Positions 26,790 to 40,749 of a stretch of 64,000 bases of DNA are shown here, one piece after another. The notes beneath the pieces are model-generated. The model had not been told where the DNA came from, ran no database searches, and saw nothing but the letters and a program-made list of their open reading frames with translations. The number at the start of each line of letters is the position of its first letter. Positions within the stretch are counted from its first letter, which is position 1. Source of the DNA: Annona cherimola (lineage: Eukaryota > Streptophyta > Magnoliopsida > Magnoliales > Annonaceae); assembly GCA_030490835.1 (NCBI GenBank), contig CM059977.1, forward strand, positions 20,379,335-20,443,334. Reading direction: 5' to 3'. A program made the translations under genes and the position numbers.

Positions 26790-27610
26790 TCCTCTCCTAT
26801 GTAATTGAACGATCCAGAACAGGAAAGCGTACCCGTTCTCTTGGTTGAGACTTGTAGGCGATTTACTTTGACGTCCACAAAGTTGGAAGATACAGCGTCC
26901 AACACTCCATCTGTTTACCACGTCATCTTAATTTTAATCTTATATTTATACTCCTCTAATTCATCCTAATTCCAAGAATGCCCTTGCCATTCGCTGCAAT
27001 TAAAATAAGATATAACCATTTCGATTTCAAAATTGATTTAAAAAAGGTGTTTAACAAAAGATTTTTGCATGACACCACGGGCGCATCTAAATTGAATTAA
27101 ATTTTCCATAAATTAAATGAATTATGTTTAATACAGTATAGATGGTGAGATGAATCTCAACGGCACCCCATGCAAAACTAAAACGTAAATGATTTAATGC
27201 ATCATCCAAACACTAAGATACGACTAAAAGTTGCCATCCAAACGTAAATGAGATAATTCTGCCGTTGGGCTCACTTCATCCATGGTGGGAAGCAATATTC
27301 AGTGCGGCAGTTTCAGAAATGAAAACCTATGCACAAAGCAAAAAAAGGAAATCTAATGGGAAATGCCCCCTTGAATTTTCTATGTAATTGTGATGGTGGT
27401 TCCCTCATAGACAAGCAGCGCACAAGCATGCAGTAACAAAGCCGCATGTGCTTCCTTGGCAGATGTACAAAACCAGCAATGTAAATTCACAATACAACAC
27501 ATAGTCAATGTATATCCAATGTCGTATTCTCTACATGTTCAAGGAAGGTGATTTGAAGAGATCCTTCAACTTATTGCATCACCATCCTCTCTGGTTTGAG
27601 GTACTTGCTC
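26790..27610. other. Intergenic DNA and probable 3' UTR of the Cox23-like gene
   Basis: The part nearest 27610, up to about 27300, is moderately GC-rich and likely includes the 3' UTR of the minus-strand gene. No other gene is seen. Confidence 0.4.
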
Positions 27611-30600
27611 TTACTGGAAGAAAGATCTATTTCTGTTGCGTTCCAACCGGGCTTCCCTCTGTGAAATGAGAAAAGAAAGTACAGTTCAAGAAATCGTGTA
27701 TCTATAGAAACTAGGGGTGCAAGACTGCAAGGGGCTTGCTTTATTTGGAAATCTAGGGTGGAAACCTGATTTTGAAATTGAGTTGGGTTCAGGCTTTAGA
27801 GCTAATCCAACCCATCAAAACAAGTTGGGGTTGACTCCAACTTTACAAGTTTGCACCCACATAATTAACTATCATCCTTTCCATGTTTGTCCATGTGCAA
27901 TGTCCCAACAAACGCATGAAACAAAGAAAGAAAATATTTGCTCACTCATAGACATAACTACAGAAAGTAATTAAGCATATGCGGGTGTTGTGTTTGCAGC
28001 CAGATTCTTCCGAGTTTCCAGCCATGAGCGATAGAATCCCAAAATTGTAATTGAATACTTACTTATGTCGTCATGGATGAGCTCCGGAAACAACTAGAAC
28101 GTTTAGTACATGCCAGCTCTTAAATTGTTCAGGGATGATGAAAGGGTTGATAGAGATGAAACACTACATAATTGTTTCCGGGTGCACTTGTGACCTTTTA
28201 TTAAAGAGAAGATTTTTTTCATTCTTTAAACTTGAATTGATTTGAGAGATGCCTTCCTAGTAATTTTATTTTAGAGATAATATAAATGGGACAGCCAACA
28301 TTAGTTTTGGAGTTTTTGGTGAACTGAAGCATGATTACTTCCACATCAGCCCTACTACATCTATTTTTTTACCTTCTAATCTCCCTCTTTCATCACTTCT
28401 TCCGTCTCCATAATCTCATCTGTCCTTCACTTAAGAAACCTATCTCCTTCTTTCCCAACCATCCTACCACGTACATCATCTAGAAGACATATGGTCAAAA
28501 GATGAGGACACCCAATGGCCCACCAGAACCACAATTTATTTTTTTTTCTTACATCAATGGAGACCAGAACAACAGCTGATTCAATAGAATGAAACAGGCC
28601 TACCTCAAGTTAATAACCCAGCTCAATCTCCATCCCCAGAATACACTGGCAAGAAAATACAAGGAAACAGTGTAGACTCTTAATAGCTAATCAAAACCAC
28701 AATTAAGATAACTAGGATGAAACAGGTCTATCTCAAGTCAATGAGACAGCTAGCAGTGCCTTTCCGAGATTGCATGACATCCATTCAGTTTATGGCAATG
28801 GAGAGATATGCCAAGGGCATAACTACAGTTTTCAAGTGTATCAGGAACACAAGTGACATTTCAAAACTTTAGTAGGAAATTTAATTTCCCCTGAAAGATT
28901 CTGTGATTGTGTTTTCTTTGAAGTTTTCTGCTTGTGTCTACTGTATTAAAATTTTCCTTTCTTTTCTCCTCCAAAATGAAAATAACACTTTTTCCGGGGA
29001 AAATGTTGTAGAGAGAATTGAAAACGAGTCATGTCACTATGACCTTCCAAATTGCTAACAAGTAAAAACCGTGAATACCTAATGAACATGGGCTGCATAA
29101 AACATCCATTCGTTGGATGGAATAGTAGGCATTAAGTCCATAAATTTGAAGACTATGACTTAAGCCTCAACATGATAACCTAGAATATCTAACCTCGGAA
29201 GCCCAACTAGACTGAAATTTGCGCCTACTAGCAGTCCCACGTCCAGGCTTGAGAGAGCCTCTACTGTAGGTTACTTGCCTTGACATGGTTTGACAGTAAT
29301 AGAATTCATATTGTCACATGAACCCAGGTGGAACATACAAAAGAGGAAATATTGATAATGTTACAATAACCACCTATGTCAAAGCTAAAATTCTGATGAC
29401 ATAATTCAAATATAACAATTTTTATTACACTCCGAATGGGTCCAAAATGCATTTTGGTGTAGTCAATGTCAACGCAAGTAGAAACTGAGAAACTCATGAT
29501 TCGAGATGTTCAAGTTTTAGCAAGGGAGGCTGGTCAACTCAACCAACTAGCCTCTGGACGAGGATCATGCCCAACTTTGGCAAGTAAACCCAGGTCAGTA
29601 TGGTTTAAATCTCCAATACCCTCAACTCACAGAACTAAACTCAGCCTTGTTAAAAGCAGGTCGATAGACCAGGAAGACTAGGTCAACAAGGATTAGGACT
29701 CCCAGAATGATTAGGAATCACAATGAAATGCATGATGTAGTTAAAAAAATGTGAAGAACAATAAATAAATAAGGACATGAGCTTCCGCAAACACATTTGA
29801 TTTTGTTCTGTTCACTACACTGCAGCAATCACATACAAATTAGGTTGGTTTTGATGTGCAATGTTTGTTTCTGTGTCTTATTTCGAAAAAAAATTTCGCC
29901 GTATAGTGTATTAAGATTCATGTGAAAAGGTAACTCACACCAAGTGTTAAATAAGGCACTCCAAAAAAAGGGCACTTCACCTCTTTTTTTTTGCATTCTT
30001 TGTAGACGTCGAAGTGTTCCTGGCACTTGCTCTTGTCTGTACTGAACTCCTCCAGGCCTGCAAATTTACGAGGAATAAAAGAATGGTGAGAACTAGATGA
30101 TACTTTATTAGCATCATAAGTAGTGATTACATGTCCATATAAAAGCTGTGGCTAGTTGTATTAACCATCAGTTCGTGTCATGATATATTGCACCAAATGA
30201 GTGATTGACAATAAAATCACTGCTGGTATCTATTATGAATATACACGAGTAGGAGAAACTAGTGCCGAGATTTGCTATGTTACACTAAAACCGCAAAAAA
30301 TATCCACTATTTCAAGACGTGTCATAATTAGCAATTGAATGCAAGAAACGTATTATTACATCTTAGTATCATAGAGAGACAAAAATATAAGCACCGCAAA
30401 ACATTGTCCATAATCTTTTCAATCATACATAACATAGTTACATTGGGCTTATGCTCAAAAAAAAAAAAAAAAAAGTGTTACACCATAATGGTAGTGAAAA
30501 TGCTTGATTTGAACTATAGCCACAAAATGATTAGTGCAAAACAAGGCTTTTCATTTGATGGCTATTGCTTTTATTAATCGAAGAAAAAAAATGGAAATTT

Positions 30601-31911
30601 TTTTGGAAACATGGCCAATGTCATTGTAAATCACATAGTGTAAAAACCGCAGAAGATTGGCCATACAGCCCATACCATTCCATATCTTAATTATCAGTGT
30701 CATGATCATTCAATTTCAGAGAAGCATCCAAATGCCCCTGTTAATGTTGTGTTGCTTAAGACAGAGCAAGGATGAGAGCCCACAAATCATAGCAGCAAAC
30801 CAAACTATATGGTTGTCAACCTAAGAAGCAATTTCGACAGGAGTTCATCTAGACATCTGAACAGCGTGTCCTAGAAACTGGTTCTTTCTTTTCCATTTTG
30901 CTTTGATGGAGATAATTTCAGCTCCACCCATCTGTCGCAACACTGTCAAGAAAACAAAAATTTACGGCTCGCCTTCTTTAGGTACTAACAAGAAGGTAAT
31001 AAGAAATTGCTAAGCCCAGTCTATAGGAATCTACATTTGGAAAAGTGCTGCTCCGTTATTACTTGTCCTCTCCTAGCTCATATGATTGAATTTGGATAGA
31101 AGCGTTGAACGAGGTAAATGTTTTAAGGAAAAGGGAAGAAAGCTGTGACCAAAATTTCATATTTAACATGCTTGAAGGCCTGAAGAGAGACTACTTCCAA
31201 GTTCCAACAATAGTTAACATGGTCAGCATGACAGTGCCGGTGGGTGGATTAGGTAGACGAGTTGAACCGAGTAGACGGACGGAGAAAAAGGAACAAGAAT
31301 ATTACTGAAATTGCATATTCATCGTGCTTTCAAAACGACAAGAGCTGAAAAAGACCAAGCCCAGAAATTGTTGTGATGGTTCCAAGTCAGCAAGCCCTTG
31401 TCAATGGGTGGAATACGAGGTAAAGAATCAAAAAACCCCTGCATTAGACAGTACCCAAGTTGGAATAAAACTGATTTTAAATTTCACCCATTCAAAATTA
31501 TGAAAGTTACTTGGCAGGCAACCCCCATTAATAGATCTGCCCATCCAATCATTCAATCAACTGCTAGAAATATTTCAGAGGCCAAGTTCACACGTAAACC
31601 GCCACTGGATATATATAATCTAGCAGGAAATGTCAGAATTAGCAATTTCGCTCCCAAATCATGCATTCGACTATTGGGTGTGACCGGGAACGAGAACTGA
31701 AAAATTCAACGCCGATGATGGTAAATCCGGATTATCGAAATAATAAAAACAACAATAAAGTGCCACGAAAGAGCATGTCACAGAAAGACTGGTGAAGGAG
31801 GAGGGAGAGAAAATGAGAAATACACTTGAGAGAGGCTGAGTACTGGGCATAACAGAGCGAATCGGAGAGCCTTGCGGCGCTTGGGTACGGCGGAGGAGAA
31901 TTCGTAGCCAT
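27611..31911 (-). CDS. Cox23-like twin CX9C (CHCH) mitochondrial protein
   Basis: Small intermembrane-space protein of the CHCH family, members of which help assemble cytochrome c oxidase and are folded by the Mia40 relay. Exons 31824-31911, 29981-30057 and 27611-27658 join to 70 aa with GT-AG introns of 1766 and 2322 bp. A CX9C pair lies at C20-C30 (CYAQYSASLKC) and a second at C41-C51 (CQEHFDVYKEC), followed by the KKKEREARLERNR tail typical of plant Cox23/COX19-family proteins. The first Cys pair's second Cys is itself split by intron 1 (T|GC), so the join is well constrained. There is no cleavable presequence, as usual for Mia40 substrates. Cox23 is the best family guess, and other short CHCH proteins are possible. 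Both introns carry MITE-like sequence. Confidence 0.92.
27712..27862. mobile_element. Short hAT-type MITE inside intron 2 of the Cox23-like gene
   Basis: The left end is TAGGGGTGCAAGACTGCAAG and the right end TTTGCACCCACA, a decayed inverted copy of the TAGGGGTGCAA tip. Length is ~150 bp with subterminal 'gagttgggtt' and 'aacccatc' motifs. The flanking 8 bases agree only partly, so the duplication is eroded. Confidence 0.6.
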
Positions 31912-32317
31912 TTCCAAGGTTTTGCCCGTCCCAAACTTCTCCAGAGTGCGGCCGGTTAGTTTCTTTTATTGCAATTCGCCTTCAGCTCCTGCTTTCAACG
32001 AGGAGCAGCAGCTGTTTATCAAAAAGAGAGAGGAGGAACAGCTAACTAGCTAAGTACTCACACGTGTAATCATTCACGCGCAGAACTAGAAGTATCGATA
32101 TGCCCGCTAGTTTGTTATGCTCACACGTGTTATTCGTCTACGTCATCAATATCAAGTTAAAGACAATCCACTACAATTTATGATATCTTCATCTTAGAAT
32201 GGAAAACATTTTGGTCAATTTAGATGATTACATCAAATCAAATTTGCCCATTGGAAGTTAAAATTTTCGTTATGTTCGGCGGACAGGGGTAAAATTAATA
32301 CAATAAACTTATTTACT

Positions 32318-32940
32318 TGGGTGTTGGGTTCGTGATAAAATTTCTAGATAAATAGTTTTTTTGTGTAGAAATTTTAATAACGGAAGAAAATAATGTCAGT
32401 TAATATAGATAATGATAAAAAATAAAGTTAAAAAAGTTAAAAAAATAAGTTGGTTATATTATTTTGAGAAATGGTTATTTGTATAGTTAAAAAAATAAAT
32501 CGTTTGTATTATTTTGAGAAATGGTTAGTTGTATCTTTAGTTGTGTAAAATAATTGAAAAGTAAGATAACTGTATAAGAAGATGTGAATAAATAATTAAA
32601 AAATAAGATAATTATAAAAAAATAATCGAGAGTGTGTTTAGGAAGTGATAAAAAAATGTAGCGCAAAAGTTTTAAATTTGAAAGAAAATGATATGATACA
32701 ATAGAGATGATAATAATAAGTAAAGATAACAGAGTTAAAATAGATAAGTTAATTATATAAATAGTTGTCTATAAATTATTAAAAAGTAAGATAGTTGCAT
32801 AAGAAAATATAAAGAAATAATTAAAAGTAAAATAGTTACATGCAGTGAAAAGTTTTAAATTAAAAAGTTTTTGTATTATCCAAAATGTTGGAAAAATTTT
32901 AGTTTAAAATTTTTTATAATATTGCCAAATATGCCCTCAG
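32318..32940. mobile_element. Two adjacent Tourist-like MITE copies, decayed
   Basis: The second copy, about 32635-32940, has GAGTGTGTTTAGGAAGTGAT on the left and TTGCCAAATATGCCCTC on the right, matching the Tourist tips. The first, from about 32318, starts GGGTGTTGGGTTCGTGATAA and has lost its right end. The internal motifs repeat in the same order in both. Confidence 0.6.
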
Positions 32941-33344
32941 ACTATATATTATTCATGCGATATAGAACATTCTTTCATCTAAATAAATAATCGTATAAAA
33001 TATAATGAAATTTTATTAAATCTTTGGATATCTTTAAGTGATTTTCATATTTTGTTTATGATTCTAAATGCTTTTAAAATGTGCATTTTAAAGCTAAAAT
33101 CACAGTTATAATATTACTAAAAGTTTGTAATGGGATTACAAAACTTAGCCAAATACAGCTACATGAAAATAGGAATTTCCTCACGTGATCTACCTAGGTG
33201 ACTGTTATAAGATCAAGTTAAATACAAGCGTTATTCCAAACAAAAAAAGTTAAATACAAGTGAAATTAAAGTTTTAACGATGTTGATCATGCTACGGAAA
33301 AGATCATAAAAATAAAGCAAAAACTTTAACATTTTAACTTCGGA

Positions 33345-33825
33345 GTTAATTTCAAATATACCCACTATATTTGCTATTCATTACAAATATATTCACTTAG
33401 TTTGAAAATTTTCACATATACCTGCAAAGTACTGGTGAAATTTCATTCATACTCATTCCATCAAGTATAATTAAAAACTACTATTATTCATCATAGAAAA
33501 TGTTTGAAATGCCCTTTACTAATTAATAATAATAGTCATTCAACTATAACAAAAGTTAAACAATGTAATGAAAACTCATCTAACTAGAGAGAAGTAAAGG
33601 CAAAATGAGTTTTTATGGTCTAGACATGACATCAATAACAATGGATGCTAATCAATTAGGAGCATTTTGAAATTTTAAAATTATTAAATATTCCTAACTA
33701 TCATATTGGGTATATTTAAAATTAATAAAATACAAAGCGGGCATACATGAAAATTTTCAAATGTAGTGGATATATGTGTAATTAAGTGCAAATGAAGTGA
33801 GTATATTTAAAATTAATCCTTGATT
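33345..33825. mobile_element. Long foldback element, family with 22512 and 61645
   Basis: The left arm has 'tttcaaatatacccacta', 'acatatacctgca' and 'tttcattcatactcattcc'. The right arm has 'gtgagtatatttaaaatt', 'gcatacatgaaaattttca' and 'tagtggatatatgtg', roughly complementary. Both ends read as ATTAATTTCAAATATACYCAC-like inverted repeats. Confidence 0.6.
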
Positions 33826-34371
33826 TTAATTTGAATTGAACATTCAGTTGTCCAAAATTCTTGATGCACACCCATTACCATTAAAATAGGGTACATTTAT
33901 TGGTGCCAGGTGTATACGCCGCTTGAACGGGATGTCAATGAGATTAAGAAATAGGATTAACCGGAGAAGAATGTAATAATGTTTTGTGAGGTTGAGCTGA
34001 TGACTAATAAAACAACTAACATGTATTTAAAAGAGACGTTGATACTGAAATTAAAGAACAAATTCTTAAAATGAGGATTCAAAGGGGTTATAAATGCGCT
34101 TAAATATAATATGAGTTCTCATGATGTAAATAAATAATTATAAAAAAATGGACGACACGCGAGACACAATAGAGGTGGCGACTCTCGTCAGCAAGAAAAA
34201 TACTATTTAGTTACATGTATGTCAGGTTTTTTAACTAGCTAATGCTTCATTGAGAATCAACACATCAATTAGTCTAAGGGCAAATATCTTAAATATTATT
34301 TCAAATAATCACAAATATACAAAATTTAAAAAAATGCAGAATAAAAATTGCAAACTTGAAAAAGATGATAG

Positions 34372-34708
34372 TGTTGGATTTGGGTAATGCAGAAGTGTAC
34401 ATGAATCCATTGATATCGTAGTTTCCACATCAAATAACGGAAACAATCTTACTGAGTGCAGAGTATTATCCCATAGTACTTTCTCCTCATAATACCAGCA
34501 GTCGATGGGCAACTACAAGTGTAAATTGTGCGTAGAAGGAACCCAAACTCCCTTACTTATATAGAGTATTCTCATCGTACTCAAATAGAAAGAGAATTAA
34601 CCACTTAAAATTTGTTATATTCCAAAATATGCTGATCTACTACTTTTATGCATAATCTTAAGATTATATTATATTATATCACCTTATAAGATCTTAGAAG
34701 ATCTAACG
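34372..34708 (-). repeat. 3' LTR of the copia element
   Basis: It matches 40750-41108 along its length, including an 'aatcttactgagtg' block, an 'accacttaaa' block and the CTAAC end. Its last base is changed from A to G. Confidence 0.85.
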
Positions 34709-37015
34709 TCCTCCTACTTGACCTAATATATATTAAAAAACTATATAAAATACAATTTTCGGATTCAGCATTTAAAAACTACTAAATGAGTGCATTCATT
34801 TGAAAAACATACTCAATTAATGAATATGTTATTCAACTTTTATGCTTAAATGAAGGAAAATCTATTAATATAGATTATGGCGGTTATATGCAACATGCGT
34901 ACATTTCCTTACATGCTTCGTGATATTATCAAACTCACCTAATCAAGTTCTTAATTGTGAATTTATAATAATATTTTATATTTACAATAATGTCCACTTT
35001 AATGTCACAAAGAGAAGTCCTTCTGTTTCAACCACACATTAATTGTTAACAAAATAATAAAGAAACAAAGGAAAAACAATAATAATGACCATCAGATATG
35101 AGATCTCAAAATATCGATTATATCCTTAATTTTCTTGTGTAATAGAATTCATGTCTTTTATATATTTTGAGAAAACTTTAGGCGTAAAAATGCTTAGTCA
35201 TGGTATCAATATTATATCAGTATTACCGACAAAACTAATCGATATAAAATGATTATTGATTATTTCTTATATCGATAAGTACATGATATTAATATACTAA
35301 ATAAATTAATATGTTTCATGTAATCGGACAAGCGAACTGTGTAAGAATTGACACAATTAAATCTCAATGGTAGAACTTTAAGCATTAGATAAATTTCATT
35401 ATTTATAACGCAGATAAAATTAACAATTAATACCAACAAAAAATTCTAAATATATATATAATTGATCACCTCTAATTAATCGGTAATGCCTTATGTGAGT
35501 TTATAATCTTCAAATCCTTGGAGATATCATATTGTTTTCTTTATTTTATTCCAATATGCTATTATTAGATTACATTAATACCTTACAAGTAATCTCATTT
35601 TATAGCTAATATCAGGACTAATACATACTTGAGCATACATCATATATTCAAGTGTAGAAATATATCAAATGAATTTTATTTTCTACTTCTTAATTTCATT
35701 TTGTAAATATATATGTAAACTAAAATTACGACCTTCAAATATTGACATTTTCCATGATGAGAAACTTGTTATGTTAAACCTTTCCAAGGCTTTACTGATA
35801 TAAGTCTTTTGTAACAAATAAGTTGTCAATCTGATCTATCTCAATAGACTTCAATTTCTATAAGACAAGATACAGAATTCATATATTTTATATGAAAACG
35901 ATAATTTTTAACATTTATAAGAGACAACTCATTAATAGCAGGAAAACTGTTATATATATATAACCAGAAATATAATCTTGCTCCCATCAACTTTAGATTA
36001 TACATTGATCAATAATATTTATTATAAATTTAAAGCGTATGATTACCTTTTAGGCATCATTAATAGGAAACTTGTTTAATACATATATATAGATATAGTT
36101 TTCTTTTATTTGCATACTAATATTTTCTTTTCTTTCATTTTTGAAATTTATTAGTTGCATCAGATAAACGTTTTGTTTGAGATAAAAACTATTTTAATCC
36201 TTAAATTTAATTCTAAATCAAAATGAATTAATAATATCATAATAAATCTGAATAAGTCTTTTTAGAGACTAAAACTAATGTCTCCTTACCATTAATATTT
36301 TTTATCTAAATGAACCATTTAGTAAGTATTTGACCTTACACTTTTTTTGTATTGTACATTGTCCTTAAGGTCTCATTTAATTATGAAAATTCATTTATTA
36401 CTGACCGATATTTACCACTCAAGAAAGGTAATAAAATTAAATATTTTATCTCACCTTTAATTCAGATTTTTCATTTTTTAATGATATCTTTAAATAAGAG
36501 TTACTAGCATTAACGTTATACTCTCTCAAATATACAATATAATCATCCAAAGTAATAAGTCTCTTAACTTGCTGAGACTTCTTCAATTCATTAGTATGAT
36601 TTAAATTATTATCACAATGAGTGTCACTTAAATTAATGTAGGTTTATTATTAATCTTTTCAATTAATATAACTCTATTTTGTGACTATTGATCTATTTTA
36701 TTATAATCAATAGCTTCAGTTATTATATTCGTTAGTTACGTACATAGAAAAAGGATTCCTGACCTCCTTAAATTTTACATTTAATAGAGTTGTGCTTCCA
36801 CTGTTTTCACCATTTTAAAGAACTTAAATGTTTTAGTCTTACTAATTCTGATAATGTGTTAAGTTAAATATCATTCTTTTATAAGAATTTAGCAAAAGAT
36901 CCAAATATTTAACTTAATTGACCATTCTCTCGATAAAACTTATCACCGCTATTAAATCTCATAACTTTAATTTTTTATTTATTTTTCATAATTTCTTTGG
37001 AAAATTTAAAATTAT

Positions 37016-37237
37016 TCAAAGACTTAATAGTAAAAAAATAAATTCATAATGTGAGAAGTCATCAATGAATGTGATAATACTTTTTACTTTTAATATAATA
37101 TGAAAAGTAACTATAAATGTTGATACACCAATTATTTTACTTTTAATACGAATGGATACATTCATAGTGGACAAGTTATCGAAATATAAGCAATGTACAT
37201 TCATCAGACCATTACATAACGTTTCAGTATCAACCAA
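37016..37237 (-). pseudogene. copia integrase fragment
   Basis: The minus strand ends with ITFIDDFSHYEFIFLLLSL, matching the conserved integrase core segment of plant copia polyproteins (YFITFIDDFSRYGYVYLL type), with the second catalytic Asp region visible. Upstream residues are drifted. It is bounded by stops, with no intact pol around it. Confidence 0.75.
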
Positions 37238-38324
37238 AATTAGAATAAATTTAACGAATAAAACTTTGAGTTACCAAAATTAAATAAATAACCTAATACA
37301 TCAAATTCTGATAAAGCTATTAAATTTTAAGATACTAATGGAACATTAAAAAATTATGTAGAATAACTTATAAGTTTGAAGGTGAATTATTCAAAGTAAT
37401 TACTCATGGTGATGTGATAACGACACTAAGGCTAATATATCAATTAAGCATATATGACAGTTTCACTTAAAATGTCTTTTCTTATAAGAACAAATGACAT
37501 CTATCATCATATTACTTATCATTGAGAGAATTTTTTTTAAAATCTTTTTTACTATACTTTTAAGTGTCAATATAAAATTAATAACTAGTGAACCTTCTTA
37601 CTTCAATCTCTTTTCATTTTGTACACATATAAATATTAATATATTCAATATCCGTATTTCTTCATGTGTGTTCTTAGCTATTTTAAAATAAAATAGCAGA
37701 ACTATGACAGAAAATAATTGATCATGAATATAACTAGTAACTAATTTCTTTAATGCTTTAAGTTTCTGGCTATGTGAAATATTCTCATAATGTACTGTTG
37801 TACTCCGCTAGTATCATCGTATTATATAAAAGTTAATTTATTCATAAGCATGTCTAATATTGACCTATCAAATTGTTCTATAATTAGCTTAAGAAATATT
37901 TCAATACTTTTATTATCAAGAATTAAATTCCTAATATTCTTTATAATTGTACCCCAAATAATAATTAGAGACAATTTATTATAATGCTCTCATATTTTAA
38001 ATTGAATCTTCTATTCATCGATTATGAAATTAGACCTTTTAATACAAAGAGCTAAATTTAGGTCTAGATATTATAATATAATAAGAAGTTGCTCGTGCTA
38101 ATCACTGTAATTTGGTCAATTTAACCCAAAAGTATGAGATAAATAAGTGTAAATAAACGGACTCATAATTTTAGCAACTGTCATTAAGCTCACATTATCA
38201 TAATAATTTAGATAATAGTATGTGCAATTCTAATCATAGTTAAATTTATAAATATCATAAAACAATAATGCATGATTATACATACATTAATACCATCATA
38301 AATAATAGTCTTCAATAATTAACT

Positions 38325-39300
38325 AACAATGCCTTTGGGCAGAAAATTCCCCATGTTTATATAGTTCTAGTTAATTATTAACAAAATATTGAATTATAGC
38401 CGCCTTTGAGCAAAATTACAATCCAATGTTCTTTAAAGTAATTTCTATTATGAGAGAAAATTACAAAAATATTCTCACAATTTTTCGATGAAATTTTAAT
38501 TAATTACATATTTTAGACGTTGTGGGGCAACTAAAAAATAGAGATGAACAAAATTCACTGAATAATAAATTGCTGAATTATATTTACAAATTTAACCAAC
38601 ATTTAATGCACTTACATGATACCCTTTGAGGTACTTACATTCTTGCACTTGCATTATATAAGAGCATATTCACCATTCTCAATATTAACAATTATTTGTA
38701 ATAGTTTTTAATGTGATTTCTATTATGAGGCAAAAATAATAATGATATTATCTCTTATTATTTAATAGATTTAATCTTGCAAATTTTAGGCCTTTTGGGG
38801 CTACTAAAATAAAATACTATTCGATATTTATTAAATATAAAATCCTCAATAGAATTATTATAATGTAATTTCTATTATAAAAGAGAGACTAATTCAATAT
38901 TCTCTTTTATTTGATGATTTTGAAAATTATGCATTTTAGACCTTTTGGGGTGACTAGAACTACAAAAATAATCAAAATTATCAAATATACATTGCTTAAT
39001 TAAACAACCTATAATGTAATTTCTGTTATGAGAGAGAGATCACAATAATATTCTCTCGTTGTTTAATAAATTTGATTACTGAATATTTTAGACCCTTTAG
39101 GATAACTAAAAATATACAGATTGTAAATATTTACTAAATATAAATTGCTTAAATTAACTATAATGCAATTTCGTCATGAGAAATGGACTAATATATTTTC
39201 TCAATTGTTTAATAATATTGAAAATGAAGTATTCTAGACCCTTTAGGGTAATTAGCAATACCAGACTATTCAAAAATTATTAAATATAAATTGCCTAATA
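38325..39300. repeat. Tandem repeat array (~150-bp unit) inside the copia element
   Basis: The unit starts AATGTAATTTCTATTATGAG and includes a 'tagaccctttagggtaacta'-like block and an 'attaaatataaattgctt' end. Clear unit starts are at 38716, 38868, 39019 and 39168 (steps of 152, 151 and 149). A further copy starts at 38441, and degenerate traces of the CCTTTGGGG block occur at 38332, 38400 and 38620. It lies between the primer site and the integrase, in the leader/gag region. Such arrays occur in some retrotransposon leaders; here it does not code. Confidence 0.8.
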
Positions 39301-40735
39301 ATTTTACAAAATCAAAAATTTAAACACATGAATTGGAAATAATAATAATAATACATTCAATTATGAATATCGATAAAATTTGCACAATAATAAGTTAATT
39401 TTAATTTAATATAAAACACTAAATTATTAGCTTTCTAATATATAAAATAATCATCCATATGAACTCTCACTCAGATTATGGAGAATAACATATTGAGAGT
39501 AATTCAATAATAATAATTTTTAAATTTATTATATACGATTAAATTTTATAGTACTTCTTTTGATCAACCAAGTAAGTAAGGTGGGACATGACCTAATTAA
39601 ATAACCACGTGATCCACTTCAAAACCTCTTGCGTAGACACTAACCTCCAATTTTACTATAGAATATAATTTCACCATAAAAAAATTAATAATCATAACTT
39701 ATTTAACTAATAATATATTAGATGCTCGAGGGATCATTATTATTATTATTTTATTATGTGGATATTAATTCTAGTTGGTAGAAATAATACACATCTGGAA
39801 GGTGCTTTAATGTTTGCACCTTCATGGCCATTTTCTTCTTTTAAAAAAAAATATATTATGGGACGACTATTGAAAGTTCAATCAAAAGGGAATAAAAATG
39901 TATAAAAGCAATTTAAGTGGCCCATTATTTATGATTTATTTAAACGTCTAATGGCTGCTCAAAACATTCCTGCCCAAACCATTATATTCCGTGAATATAA
40001 TAATAATATGTTAATTATTATTATATAACACTAATGAATAAATTAAAAGTTCTTATAATAAGTCATACGTCAGCATGATTATACGAACAAATCAAAAGAT
40101 TGATATACTTATATGAATCTCAAAGCTTCTATTTTTTAAAAAAATATTTCCATACGCATGCTATTAAACATGTCATAAATTAATCGGAAAAATATAATAA
40201 TAGTTGACATGCAAAATAGAAATTTGTATAGCATAGTTGGAAATCAAAATTATTGCATTATGAAAAAGAATGACTAAGGGGAGACAAATAGGGATAATAA
40301 TATTTGTAGTCCACTAGCATACGTTTGACATCCATTTAATTCACATAAATCCATCAAAATCTCATATTTAATCGAATTTAATGGTTAAAATTTCATGATT
40401 TGCACACAAGTTCAATTCCATAAAGCATGTCACCTAATCCACGAGCAAATCATGAAATTTTTCACAAGCTTTGAAGTACATTCACAAAAATGTATCATGA
40501 AAATTCTTATTTGTTTTGATTTTTTTATTCAAATTCATGGAAAATAGGATGTGTAAAATTATAAAATCCTATTTGTAAGCATGTTGACTGAAACCATTAT
40601 ACGTCAATATATATTATTCAGCTGAAATATTCTAATACATGCAATCATTAATTTCTACACATAATAATTACGCAAGAAATAACATTTAATAATCAACAAT
40701 TATGAGTCTATTATGCCCAAAAAATCATAACATGA

Positions 40736-40747
40736 GCTCTAATGCCA
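40736..40747 (-). other. copia primer-binding site
   Basis: TGGCATTAGAGC on the minus strand, two bases inside the 5' LTR, corresponds to the tRNA-iMet complement TGGTATCAGAGC with two transitions. Confidence 0.8.
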
Positions 40748-40749
40748 CA

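Larger units (their letters stand above)
31912..34371. other. Intergenic region upstream of the Cox23-like gene
   Basis: About 31912-32060 is the likely 5' UTR and promoter of the minus-strand gene. Beyond it come Tourist-like remnants (32318-32940) and a foldback element (33345-33825), then unassigned AT-rich DNA up to the copia LTR. Confidence 0.45.

Noticed and set aside
29466..29681. 71-residue ORF in intron 2 of the Cox23-like gene
   Set aside because: No family recognised, no splice-consistent context, and it is on the opposite strand. Probably an old repeat, although a tRNA-like word (AACCAACTAGCC) made me look for a SINE.
38325..39300. CRISPR-like array
   Set aside because: Repeats are ~150 bp, AT-rich, adjacent without unique spacers, and lie inside a plant LTR element.
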